Positions 1 to 10,984 of a stretch of DNA of 64,000 bases are shown here, piece by piece. This DNA is from Oscheius onirici (taxonomy: Eukaryota > Nematoda > Chromadorea > Rhabditida > Rhabditidae). The notes under the pieces are model-generated. The model was not told the origin of the DNA. It did no database searches and saw only the letters and a program-made list of their open reading frames with translations. The DNA lies in NCBI GenBank assembly GCA_932521025.1, contig OW051471.1, positions 620,001 through 684,000 on the forward strand, given 5' to 3'. The position numbers and the translations under genes are program-made. How positions within the stretch are numbered: position 1 is the stretch's first letter; each line of letters opens with the position of its first letter.

Positions 1-690
1 GAGGCCGAATTAATAGGCTATATACGAGCCCTGGAAAGCTCATCGCCTGAGTACACTGATCGGTCAAAGTTTCGATCAAAAAACAATTTTGCCCATAACT
101 CTTCAGGGTTGCATCCTACAAAAAAGTTGTCAACTACAATAATTTTTTTCTCGGCAAGACGAGTATTTTGCTTTTTTGAAAAACGATTTTCGACTTTGGG
201 AACACCCCTAAACTGAAAATGTCCGGATGGCGCAGTGGATTTGGAAAATTCACGCTGGCACGACCAGGGTTCGAGTCCGCTGTGAGCAAATCTTTTTGTT
301 TTTTAACTGTAGCATTTTACTGGGCTAAGAATCATCCCTGCAACATATGAGCTCGATTGGTTTGGTAGTTTTCTCAAAAATTCAATTTGGAACTCAAAAT
401 AGTTCCCTAGCCTTTATTTCAAAACGTACGGAGCTGATATTTTACAGGGGTGATATTTAGCCCAGTAAAATGCTACAGTTAAAAAACAAAAAGATTTGCT
501 CACAGCGGACTCGAACCCTGGTCGTGCCAGCGTGAATTTTCCAAATCCACTGCGCCATCCGGACATTTTCAGTTTAGGGGTGTTCCCAAAGTCGAAAATC
601 GTTTTTCAAAAAAGCAAAATACTCGTCTTGCCGAGAAAAAAATTATTGTAGTTGACAACTTTTTTGTAGGATGCAACCCTGAAGAGTTAT
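1..690. repeat. Family A palindromic repeat with tRNA-like pol III boxes, copy 1
   Basis: Two inverted arms (about 100-350 and 430-690) meet near position 390. Each arm carries a tRNA-like segment. On the + arm an A-box-like TGGCGCAGTGGA lies at 228-239 and a B box GGTTCGAGTCC at 268-278; the same boxes appear inverted at 546-557 and 507-517. The segment does not fold as a full tRNA because the 5' and 3' ends do not pair, so it looks tRNA-derived. The element starts at base 1 with GAGGCCGAATTAATAGGCTA, the same terminus (inverted) that ends copy 2 at 17447. The right arm of copy 1 stops near 690 and lacks that terminus, so this copy is truncated on the right, or the window cuts into a larger structure. 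Confidence 0.8.
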
Positions 691-1780
691 ATAGGACTCA
701 GTGGAACTTTCGCCGGTCTCCAAATCTACTACAAAGTCTTCCAATTTTCCTTGAGCGATAATTTCAAGCGGATATCTGTATCCCCTTTTCCAATTCCGGA
801 TATAGTCTGCTCGAAGAACCGTTTGTCAAGATACTCTCTGATTTTTGTTGTTTTCGTCAATGAAAAATTTACAAGCTTTCTCTCCTCCCATAGCTTTTCC
901 ATTTCCTTGTCATTTTTCGAATAGCTCTAGAAAAAGTGTTCCTATATAAACTCTCAGGGAGTACAGATTTGAGGCCGAAAAAGTAACATGTTCCGTCTAG
1001 TTTCTACGAAACCATTTCTCACGTTTTTTCCCACAATTTTTCTCCCAAAAACGTCATTTTCTCCCTTTTCATTTCCTTTTGATCGTTGCCAAAGATCAGA
1101 CCTGATGCAAGTGACTCTGCTATTTGATCTTGTGGTTGGCGCGCTTGCGAAACTCTCCCGTCCCGGTCATCTTATCAGGAAAGAAAAGACAAAAAGTCAC
1201 ACATTTACGTGGTGTGGTTTGGAAGAGGCGGGTAGTGATGCAAATCTAAATTGTCTAAAGTACAATGGTGCTTGTGGTAGACTCTGTTTGGATGTTTGTT
1301 TGTACATTTACATATAAATGAATAATGTTTCAATTCCCTATAAGAAGTAACGGTAGCAACAGAAAAATTATCTTGTAGACTGTTCAATACTTTTCCCCCT
1401 TTGTTCACCTCCCTATTGTTTCCACAAACTGGTATTATAACCAGTTAAATTTTTAGAGGTAGAGCCTCATTTCTCTTCACAGTTTACTGTCATGCTTATC
1501 TCCTCTCAATTGAAAAAGATATTTCTTTTTGACTATTGTAGTGCTTTTCTCTGAGAACTGAATGAGAAAAGTTTTGACGAAAAACTCTTTCATGTTTCAA
1601 TTTTGACATAACGAGAGAAGGAGCACAAAGAGCCACTTCTTATCCTCATCGTTCTATCGACAATTTTTGATGCGACAAAAGGTTTGTGTTCGAATACAAA
1701 AATTGTCAGCCTCCTAATACGACGGCATGGGAATATAAAATCGATCAGCGGTATCTCCTCCAAAACTCCTCTTTGTGTAA
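691..1780. other. Gene-poor DNA downstream of the UGT gene
   Basis: No gene is recognised. The open frames here are short and lack family motifs or splice support. Bases 1255-1310 belong to a small repeat family (AATGGTGCTTGTGGTAGACT type) that recurs at 3757-3805 and 57473-57530. Confidence 0.5.
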
Positions 1781-1786
1781 TTTATT
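1781..1786 (-). terminator. Polyadenylation signal AATAAA of the UGT gene
   Basis: TTTATT on the + strand reads AATAAA on the minus strand, about 72 bases after the UGT stop codon. This is the right place for 3' end formation. Confidence 0.7.
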
Positions 1787-1857
1787 TCGTTTCAATAATG
1801 GAGCAAAACAACCAGCTTTGATATGAGAGAATGCGAATCTAGCTTGATCGTCAAAAA

Positions 1858-4800
1858 CTACTCCTTTTTGGTCTTCTGACCTCCACCGAGACACCTATAA
1901 ACTTTCCTAGCTGAACATCTAACAATAACAAAAACTAGATACAAAACAACCGTCAAGACGGCGAAAATAAGACCAATGACATCGAGACTGTGATATTGGA
2001 AAAAGTTGAGTTTTTGGCCGGCCGGCTTCAGGTTGTCGAGATGCTTGAATTCGGCCAGAAGTTCGGCCCATTTGACGAGAAGCTGTTCCGAAGAGACGGG
2101 TTGCTTCTGGACCATCTGGGAGAGACGCTGGGCTGAGGCTGTGTAACTGAAAATGAGAGGGTTACTGTAGTTACTGTAACTGTGACTCTCTTTATCAGTC
2201 CCAGACTCTGTCGAAAAAAGGAGGGTTACTGTTACTTTGAAGAGCATTAGGTTACTGTCACTGACTCTCTCTCACCCTGTACTCACCTCGGATTCGTCAA
2301 TATCTCCCTGATCGCCCCATAAAGTTTCTCCTCACTCATCTCTCCCTTTCCCACAGTCGTGGCAAGACCCAATTTTTCAGCAACTTTCGCATTTCTCGGC
2401 TGATCTCCAGCCAGAGGAATCATAACAATAGGCTTTCCGGCATTGATAGTTTCCTGGAGACCGTTATAGCCTCCGTGACTGATGAAAGCCTTGACTCTTG
2501 GATGTTGAAGGAGATCAGATTGGGGCAGCCATTTCATTATCTTGACATTTGGTGGAAGACGATCGTTGAGGTCATCTCCAACATATCTGAAAGAGGAAAA
2601 CAGTATGTTTCAAGAACAATGTGTTAGTTAGCTTCTTAACTGCAGATCATTCATTGTATTCTTCATAAATGTTTTGAAAAAATTGTGTTCAAAAAATGTC
2701 GTAACATTTTTTTCAGAAACATTTCAAAGGAACTATGATTCGTTCGGTGTTACTCGCTTGTCTGCAGACAATAAAAATACATGTTTTTTGGAGAAAAATA
2801 TAAAACTTGAATGTAAAGGGAAACTTGTGTCCTGGGAAAAAAAGAACCTTGGGCTTATTTTCGTTATATAGTCTGACGTGAATGGGGAAATACCGATGAT
2901 CATGAATTCTCCTATATCGAAAGTTGACTGTATAGTGTTTCAAAGCGTTGATGAGAAAGAATGTGAGTCTTTGATTTGTTTGGTTGATACAGGTCAATAA
3001 AAACTCTAATTTTGTAGCCTACAGATTTTCTAATAACAAAAGACAACTTCCTAGTACATTCAAAGCATTGTGGCTAATTTATTGTCTGACTGAAACAGTG
3101 AATGTTCTGCCCTCTGTCTCTCTGTCCCCCCACTCACCTCATCACAAATCTGTACTCCTTCAGTCTCTCAAAAGCTCCCAAAATGGCTACTTTCCAATGT
3201 TCTGGAGCATTATGAATCGGTGCTACTGATCCAAAAGTCAATACAACAGCTCCTTCTCCCTCCTGCACAAATTTTTCTAGCTCCTCCGGCAGAGCGTTTG
3301 CGTCCTTCAACTGAGCTCCAATACCGCCAATATAGACAATTTTGGCCAAAGTCGGTCTGGGGAGCTCATAAAATGGTTGACTGTTCGTCATAACTAGGGA
3401 AGTATTGGCGGCAATTTCCAGAAGATCCGGGAAATTCGGGTCTAGCTCCTTGCGGAAGATTTGAGTCTCGGGATTGGAGACAATTCTCGGCCAGAGAGCT
3501 TTCATGAGAGCGTGACCAATGAGTGATTTGGTTCTCTCGAAAAGGGTCATTTCATCGTGACCGACCATCAGCATAGGAGGAACATAGCTGGGAGGCAGGG
3601 GGATTCCGACGGCGTAGGAAATGTAGTCCATGATTTGGCCACTGAAAAAAGAATTGGGAAAGACGAAATGATAGGCACAAAGAATTCAGTTTGAAGAGTT
3701 TCTTACAAGAAAAGAGTGAAACATAAAACAAAAACTAACTCTATCTAAACTATCTAAAGCGCAATGGTGTCTGTGGTGGACTCTGTTTGGATGTTTGTTT
3801 CTCCGGGACATCAAATTTTGGTGTATTAGTAAGAGTCACCGTCTTCACCCAGACTACCCGGGTTCGACTCCTCTCCTCGCCAAATATTTTTGCAAAATTA
3901 TTTCGAGTAGAAAATAGAGTCATGTTTACTGGTATGGGATCAGAAAGGGCCGGTTGATCTGACTAGGGAAGGGATCAGAAGGGATCGGTTGGCTTGGTTA
4001 GATATCACCGCTCCTTCAAGACGGCCAACATTGTCGATAGAAGAGCCTGGGATAGAATCTACTCACTTACCTAATATGACTAATGATCGTTGTTCTTCCC
4101 CCTTTTTTTATTACAGTGTACAGCATGAAAACAGCATGAAAAAGTTGCTACTCAGCTGAAATAAAATCCGCTTTGATTCACTGTTCTCTTTCCTTAAATA
4201 GACTATAAAAGCGACGAAGTCGCCGAAGGCGGCTGGTAACTCATAAAATGTGGAAGTAATTCGGTCCCTTCTTCAAATTTTTGACGGGAACGTCCCAAAT
4301 AGCTATTTTCACTTTCTTTTGAACAAAGGTCTATTGTTTGAAATATTTGGGTAAGAATAAAAGCTGGAGGAGATATGAGGGCAAGAGTACAGTGTTAGGA
4401 CAAGTTCTCAATGTACGACTGAATAAAATTCGAAAGAAAGAAGAAAAGGAAAAATAGGCTGTTAGGCAGGCCAAATACGTAAATAGGTTCCGGAGAGAAG
4501 GGAATATTGGGTTACTGTAGTTTCGGTACCCTGCGAATACTGTTCATTCAATCGATTCAATTCAATCGAAAAAGAATTTTATCGGATCTTGCCTTATCAG
4601 GTTCTTGTAAAAAATGGTCTCGAAAATAAAAAAATGTTTCTCAAGCCCGGTCAGAATAACTTTCTTTGGAACTCAACTTGGAGGGTTTTTTTTAATCGAA
4701 AATTGTGTTTCAAGACTCCTATACGAGCAGAAAAGTTCACAAATTTTCCAACAACCATGCGGCCCCTGTCTCAAATTATGTTTCAATAACACGGGAGTAT

Positions 4801-7192
4801 ACCAAAAAAGGATTCAATACTTTTTCTCCCACTTCGAACTTTCAAAATATCTAAAAGCCACTATAGTAGCCGTGCCAAATCTTCCGTACTTACTCAGTTT
4901 AAGTTTACGCAAAGTTGCGTACACGCGGGAGCACTGATTTGAACATAATTTCGTTGGATTTTTCTTCGTAATTTTACGTGACTAAAAAGTACGTAACGGG
5001 GCTGTTCCGTCCACCAGCAACGTACTGTCTCTCCCCCAAAAGCCCTCCTTTACTTTGACAATACAGCCAAAACATACAAAAAACCTCGTACCTATTGAGC
5101 CAAACATGAGGAATTCCTGCTGCATGAGCGAATCCTACGGGACAGGCATGGTACATGTGGACAAATGCCAAGTCGAATTTGTTCTCCTTGAGCCAGGGAA
5201 CGAATTCGTTCTTTTGCAGAGCAACTAAAATGAACTTTTTGAGCGAAAATAATAAAAAAACGCACTTCTGCAGCTCTGGGAAAAGAGACTCATCAGATGC
5301 CCCATCCATTTCCTCATTTTTGGATCAAAAAATGAGACGTCCTGGAAAAGCATGTCTCCTTGTTCTTCTTCCATCGCCTTCAGGTTGGCTCCCGTGGAGG
5401 CGTTGACGTTATAGACTGGAAAAAAAAGAGGGAATTATGAGGAAAATGGGGTTTTGGGTTTTCTAGAGACCAGAAACTGTCTTTGTTTCAGAGTTTTGTT
5501 ATAAGGAATTTTAGTTTTTTTTTTCAACTAATGATCCCGGGAAAAGCGTTTTGTAATAGTCAGCTGATTTGGGCAGTTCTTCCCACCATTTTTTGTCTAA
5601 AAATGTCCTAGTCCAAGACTTCACGAAAGCTATGTACACTAAAAGCAAAATTTTTGCTCTAAAGTGACAGTAAGACACTTTTTTTTTCATGATACAACGC
5701 TTTGTTATTACGACTTTATCACTTTGGACATTGATGGGGCCCACTTTGTAGTGTGAAACAACGACTAATTTTTGACCCTTTCCTGACCTTGATAACTAAT
5801 ACTGTTGGGAAGAAAAATTTGAAAAACCAGGTGGAAGATCGCTGTCATTGGATCTTTTGAGAGAGAAGGTTCTTGTTTCAACAATTTTGGGACTTTTTCA
5901 TCACACAAATTGCGTTTGTTTGAACTATTTTTGCTGTATCGCTGGCGTATATAAGGTTCCTACTGGAGGAGCTGATTTATCGCTCCAAAACGTCGTTAAT
6001 CGCAATGATTATTCTACTGCAAATTGCGGGCTTTCTGACTCGACTCGAATCGGAATCGAGTCGAGATTTTTGAATGAACTCCAAAGTATAATAGCAACAA
6101 ACCCAGAGAAGGGAGTCTACCACTTTTCTCATTTGTTTTTTTTTGTGCTTCGACTTTTTGTTATAGCCCGATATCCATTCGCGAAACCCAATCCGAGCAG
6201 TATACCGTAGAGAAAAAGAAAACCCTAACCCTTCAACTTCTACTCTTTTGCTGCTCCACAGTTTTGTTCTAGCTATTTTTCACTGTTTTACTTGTATCTG
6301 TTGAAAAACGTAACAAACGTTCTCCTAAAGCTTGACAGTTAGAAAGAATTTTGTCTTTTTTATTCAATTTTTTGCACTTCACCGTTCAGTAATAACAATT
6401 TTCCCCAAGCCAGAACCAATATTTCGACTTTTCATTGGAAGCAAAAAAACGTTCGAGACATTGCACTCTTTTCCTGCTTGTTTTGTTGCTTCAATTTTTT
6501 GGTATAACAATTTTCCCAAGAATACTGATTGATTCATCTGATGAAGTGACAGACCCGTATCCAGAGAACTGATTCTACCAAATTGTTCATGTTTTTCGGC
6601 TTCACCGTTCCGCTATAACTAGTTTTCTCATGGCAAACCGCTAAATTGAAGATTCCTTCCAAAAAAGACAACGTTTCACTCTTTTTGGGACCTCGATTCG
6701 GTTTTTTTCAATTTTTTTTTGTGATTCACAGCGTCAATATAGCTACATATTTCTCATTGCAAGCACTGGTTCGCCTTTATACTTATTGTTAGACATACCA
6801 AAAATGAACTTTCTGCCGAAAAAACTGTTGCTACGTTCCCAGAGAATGGTTTCTACTACCTTTTTTCCTATTTTTGTGCTTCCCACAGCTGTTTCCTTTC
6901 CCAAAAACCAATAAATTCAAGGAACAGATAACAAACAAACTTTTCACTCCCTTCGGAACCTTGATTCCCGACAAATCTCCGCCATCCATGGGGTGAATAA
7001 GAGCCACAGTGACCTCATGTCCAGCCTTGGCCAGAGCTCCGGCGACTCTCGTATTGAAAACTACCTAAACCTGTGATTTTCCCATTTTCCCACTCTTATT
7101 ACTTGACTAGGAGGAATAGCAGGAGCAATTATGACCATTTTGTAGGCAGCACAGCTAGCCAGAAGGACTAAGAGGAAGGAAAGGGATCTCAT
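1858..7192 (-). CDS. UDP-glucuronosyltransferase (UGT, GT1 family), seven exons
   Basis: Exons on the minus strand are 7192-7103, 7064-6941, 5415-5266, 5224-5092, 3641-3138, 2586-2287 and 2146-1858; joined they give 529 codons plus stop, the usual UGT length. Residues 1-16 form a signal peptide (MRSLSFLLVLLASCAA). The 44-residue UGT signature runs from W353 (WLPQSDLLQHP) to Q396 (PLAGDQ), including HGGYNG, which binds the UDP-sugar. Residues about 489-510 are the C-terminal membrane anchor. The last residues, KTKKE, fit a KxKxx ER-retrieval signal, so the enzyme should face the ER lumen and transfer sugar to lipophilic substrates or xenobiotics. A T/C-rich CAG directly precedes the ATG at 7192, suggesting spliced-leader addition. 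All phases agree. The first intron is only 38 bases; the second is about 1.5 kb. The substrate cannot be told from sequence. Confidence 0.93.
3757..3890 (+). repeat. Dispersed repeat plus tRNA-like B box in a UGT intron
   Basis: Bases 3757-3805 match the small family also seen at 1255-1310 and 57473-57530. Just after lies a tRNA-like stretch ending in a good B box, GGGTTCGACTCC (about 3858-3870), followed by CTCGCCA. I could not find a convincing acceptor stem or anticodon arm, so it is called a tRNA-derived remnant and not a working tRNA gene. Confidence 0.4.
3945..4240 (+). repeat. GATCAGAAG / GGCGGC-hairpin repeat, copy 1
   Basis: Purine-rich GGGAAGGGATCAGAAG-type sequence is followed by a hairpin ending in GGCGGCTGGT. 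Related copies are at 17678-17775, 40222-40306 and 54262-54296 (hairpin only). The two best copies share GCCGCCGACA, a short loop, and GCCGGCTGGT. Confidence 0.6.
4458..4522 (+). repeat. CTGTTAGGC...GGTTACTGTAG short repeat, copy 1
   Basis: About 65 bases from GGCTGTTAGGCAGGCC to GGGTTACTGTAG. Further copies lie near 12665-12730, 22335-22392, 47726-47795, 57850-57922 and 63876-63930, with the same order of blocks: TTAGGC, CGGCCCAA, a tract containing ATAGGTT in some copies, then GGTTACTGTAG. Confidence 0.7.
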
Positions 7193-9474
7193 CTGAAGGT
7201 AGAAGTGTGAAAAATTTGACGAGAAAGAGTACTTTCTGATGGAAATAAGAGGAATTTGGCTGGATTTAGGCTTCTTTGTTTATAAGAGGTTTCTTTGTTT
7301 TAGGGTTGGGATAAGAAGACAAAAGATCAATGTATTTTCACTGCATGACAGGAAGGTTTGAAAAGCAAAAGAAAAGTAGGAAAAGAGGTTCAGAAAACGC
7401 AGGTATTTGGCTATAAAACATGTCATGAGAGAAAGAAACGCGAACGAGAAATCCGCAACGATGATAATTATTTGTTTCAGCATTTGCACATAGGGGGCAA
7501 TGTTTCATTGTCTTTACTGATAGGACGATGAAAATGTGCGTTTTGTGTTCTTGCTTCAGCATTTTGGTAAGGAGATCAACATTTCAAACTTTACTAATGG
7601 GCGTTGTGCAAAAATAATTGCTCGTTTGCGTATTCTTTTTTCACACAAATTTTAATAAATCTAGTTTCGCAATTTCGAGTAACTAAAAGTACGAAAAGCA
7701 TATTCCTTTTGAGACAATTCTGTCGAAACGCGAAACGAAACTTGAAGTCTGTTTAACTGTTTATTTGGTATTCAAGGTAGTTCACCTGACCGAGATCACA
7801 TCCGAAGAGTAGAGGGGTCTTGGAGTGATGACTTGAACTTAACTTGAAGTCTGCGTATTTTCATTTACGCGAAATTGCGTACGCATTTTATTCGAAATTG
7901 AATGAGAAAATTGGTTCCCGCAATTTTGCGTAACTGAAAATACGCAAACTGAAAATTTTAAATACTAAAATTACGTTCCCTCAAGTGGGGGCTCAGAAAA
8001 GTGAGAAATGTCGCTAAAGTCAATACGTTTCGCATTGCAGATTTTTCAAGGTTTCACTGAACGTTTTTCCTTGCTACCCACTGAATAGAAAAGGAAATAA
8101 AAATAGAAAAGCAGCCTAGACCACTTACATTTTCAACAAAACATGGAACTTTGTATTTCTCATTGAAAATTTTTTGACCGCTTCAAAAAGTGAAGTAAAT
8201 TCGATGAAAAGGAAGAATTTCAGGAGGTTTTCAATAGAAATGGATGTTTCCTGCAAAAAGTTTCTCTCCCCTTATAAACATTTGATAAGGCCCGCTGTCC
8301 CAAACCACAGTTAGTACATTCGGGCGTCTTATCAGCCGAAAACTGTTGGACTGTTCTCAAACCACACAGTGCTTTGGACGCTGATGGAGGCAGATACTAG
8401 AAAGAAACGAAAATGGATGAAATAGGCTGAAAATCAGCGCAATTTTGTTGGAGGAGTCTTGCAAAAGAGTTGCGAAATACATTTTTTTGCAAAACTTTTC
8501 ACTTCTACTGACTTTTCGTATTTTTTCACTTCTCGTCAAACTAAACCATCGTCTCCGCAGCAGTAGGTAGCCAAGACTCAGAGGCAGCCCTCTTCTGGTC
8601 CTGTTTCTCTGATCAACTAAATTCAGCCCATTCGTAATTTCTCTCTAGAATTTTTTTGTTATGTCATTTAGTAGTAGAAGAAATTCTCATTGTTTTCGTG
8701 GATCAGAGAGAGGATACATATAGTAAAATATAGTATTTTTTTCACTGGAAACTAGAATTCTGTACCATCTGATCTGTAAAAACCATATGGGCTCTTCTAA
8801 GCCTAATGTATGGGCTTTCTCTTTTACAATCCTGGCGATACAGTCCGGAACAAAAAAAAATGCTCCAAGAAAACAGTATAAGCCCAGAATTCCATTGGTA
8901 CATGTTTTCTCGTCACGTCATTGATGAAAAAACTCTTACTGTAACTTTCTTCTAGCTAACAGCTTGTAAGACTTATGGTCATTTTTCATACCGAATGTAG
9001 ACATAACCGAAAAATAAAAATTTTCCTCTCTTATCATATTTCTTCGGAACATTGGTTCTTGTCAACAACATCGGGGAAAGAACAATCAACATTTTCTTGG
9101 AGACATTTTTGTTTCAACAGCTTGGTGTAAGAGATTTGTTTCAAGGGTTATCACTAGTACGGGTGCAACATTGTTCATCAATATTTTTTAGTTTTTTTCC
9201 CGGTCGAATTGCTTCGAAAATGTCTCACCTTCCCCAAAGATTGTTTTACACAGGCTTGTGCTAAACGGGGCGGGCAAATTCAGCACTGAAATATTAATTT
9301 TTAGTAATTTATTTGGTGATCTTTGTAGAAGACGTTGTTGACACAATGTAATATGTTCCGACACATTTTTTATTTCTTGAAAGTTTTCGTCTCACTTCCC
9401 TCAAAAAAATTTCATGTTAAGCCCGTCGATACCTCTCCTGTCTATTTGGCCTGTTCTTCACATTCATTATTCTG

Positions 9475-9810
9475 TCATTTGTTGCGTAATCCTTTCTCAA
9501 CTGTTCCTTCTTTAATTTTCCTTGGAAGTTGCACTTCCTCCCAATTTCCTTCACTTAACTCGTATTCAAATTTAACGCGCGGCCACGGCACGCAAAGGAC
9601 CCGCCCAATTTGAACGAGTCCCGTTCCCCAGTTTTTAGTTTTGAGCTTGTGCTCTTGTAACCGCATTGGTCCTTTGTTCCTCTTGAATAATTTTTTGAAA
9701 AATTCAACTTCTGATTGAATTCTTCTTTGTGAGCATTCTAGCTCAATTAATTCACAAGACAACGGCCGTCTTCGTGAAATTTTCATAAAATTTTCAATTG
9801 TTACGGACAT
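9475..9810 (-). CDS. Isolated open frame, 111 aa, unrecognised
   Basis: Starts MSVTIENF and ends GLRNK. It is rich in charged residues (RNKGPMRLQEHKLKTK) and contains VCVPWPRV-like aromatic and basic patches, so it looks more protein-like than its neighbours. No family, splice signal, promoter or duplicate supports it. It may be a chance open frame or a scrap of a transposon gene. No function is proposed. Confidence 0.15.
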   Translation of the reverse strand: MSVTIENFMKISRRRPLSCELIELECSQRRIQSEVEFFKKLFKRNKGPMRLQEHKLKTKNWGTGLVQIGRVLCVPWPRVKFEYELSEGNWEEVQLPRKIKEGTVEKGLRNK

Positions 9811-9904
9811 TCCTTATAAGAACCGCGACATAGGAAAAAGTATTACGGCTTTAGCCTACCCCAACAGCATAAGAGTATGAACGAAACCATAATTTTTTTT
9901 CCTC

Positions 9905-10120
9905 TCCGAACCTTGATCTTTCTGTCTTTCCATTCTTTCCCTCTCCTCAGCACACGTGGCAACATTTCTTCTCCGCATTCCTCCATCAAGTTCTTGCACG
10001 TCTCAAGCCGGCTGTACCAAGAGTCAGGCGGCGTCGAAAGAAGTAGCTAGAAAAAGAGCTAACGGATGTTGCGAACAGAGTTCACTGACCCTCAAGAAAC
10101 AGAGAGAAACGAAGCAAATC
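9905..10120 (+). repeat. Exon-like dispersed repeat C, copy 1
   Basis: About 210 bases, inverted relative to copy 2 at 16065-16275. It begins with a pyrimidine tract ending CTCCTCAG, then GTGGCAACAT. By eye the central 165 bases differ at about a dozen sites. Copy 2 is open in one frame through this block; copy 1 has stops in that frame (TAG where copy 2 has TGG, then TGA). Confidence 0.7.
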
Positions 10121-10960
10121 AAAAGTTTAAAAAAACCCAAATTTCATCAACACACTATATGCTGGGAGCTTATTGTGGTAGTACTGCGTTTTCGCCATGT
10201 TTGATCATGTTTTTTTCTTAATAATTCACCAAGTGCCAGTTACCCAAAATTGGATGTCGCAAAAATCTATTGGGTTCTCAGGATCTCTATCTCATTTCTA
10301 TACAAAGATAACTTTTGTAACTTTAGGTAAGAACTTTTATGTTTTGCAGATATGGTATGTTGAAGAGCTTTGTTATGTTTGCACTAAAGGACCGTCATTC
10401 GGGGAACATTCAGACATTGACAGACTTGAAACTTAGTACTATTCTGAAAATGTTTTTGTGTTTCGAAAAACTCATTGTCCCAATATGCGTTTTTTTTCAA
10501 TTGCAGAAACGTCCAGCTACGAGCTGTGAGTGACAGAATTGTCTCAAAAGAATGATATAAGCCTTGAAGTCTTCCACAATGCACTGCACCCTGGAACGCT
10601 TATGTACAGACCGCATATAGGGAAGGTTATCCCATTTTCCCTTCGCGTGGGCTGTGCTAGTAAAATTTTCAGTACCAAAAGGCTTTCTTTCTTTCGACGA
10701 TTGTTAAATCAGGTCTTGCCGATTGTCTGCAGTTCAGTCTCACAGATATGCGGCAGGAGTAAATCCCAAAATATCTGGCTTTAGAGCCACTTTTTCGCAA
10801 GAAATGTTTCATTTTTTGCGTAAGAGTGAAGTGTTGCGGCACGTTTTCAATATACGCAAGAGCGTTGAGAAAACTTTGGGACAGCTTCACCGTCATTCAC
10901 TCTCTCTATCTTTCTAGTTCTTTCCCTATCTTGTTTTCGAACAAATTCCTAATGAACTCC

Positions 10961-10966
10961 TTTATT
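10961..10966 (-). terminator. Polyadenylation signal AATAAA of the minus-strand eight-cysteine gene
   Basis: TTTATT on the + strand lies about 20 bases past the stop codon at 10985, reading AATAAA on the coding strand. Confidence 0.7.
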
Positions 10967-10984
10967 CTCAATCACTCTCTTCAT

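Larger units (their letters stand above)
7193..10960. other. Repeat-rich intergenic DNA between UGT and the eight-cysteine gene
   Basis: No spliced gene is recognised. Bases 7660-7990 hold inverted blocks around TTGCGTA / TACGCAA, a motif repeated elsewhere in the window. An isolated open frame (9475-9810) and a dispersed exon-like repeat (9905-10120) are listed separately. I see nothing else I can support. Confidence 0.5.

Noticed and set aside
221-290. A tRNA gene at the left end
   Set aside because: Good A and B boxes, but the 5' and 3' ends do not pair and no clear anticodon arm is seen; the same segment is repeated three times inside family A elements.
5511-5744. Minus-strand open frame between UGT exons 2 and 3
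   Set aside because: It does not match UGT sequence and is not needed: the flanking exons join in phase to give a full-length 529-residue enzyme.
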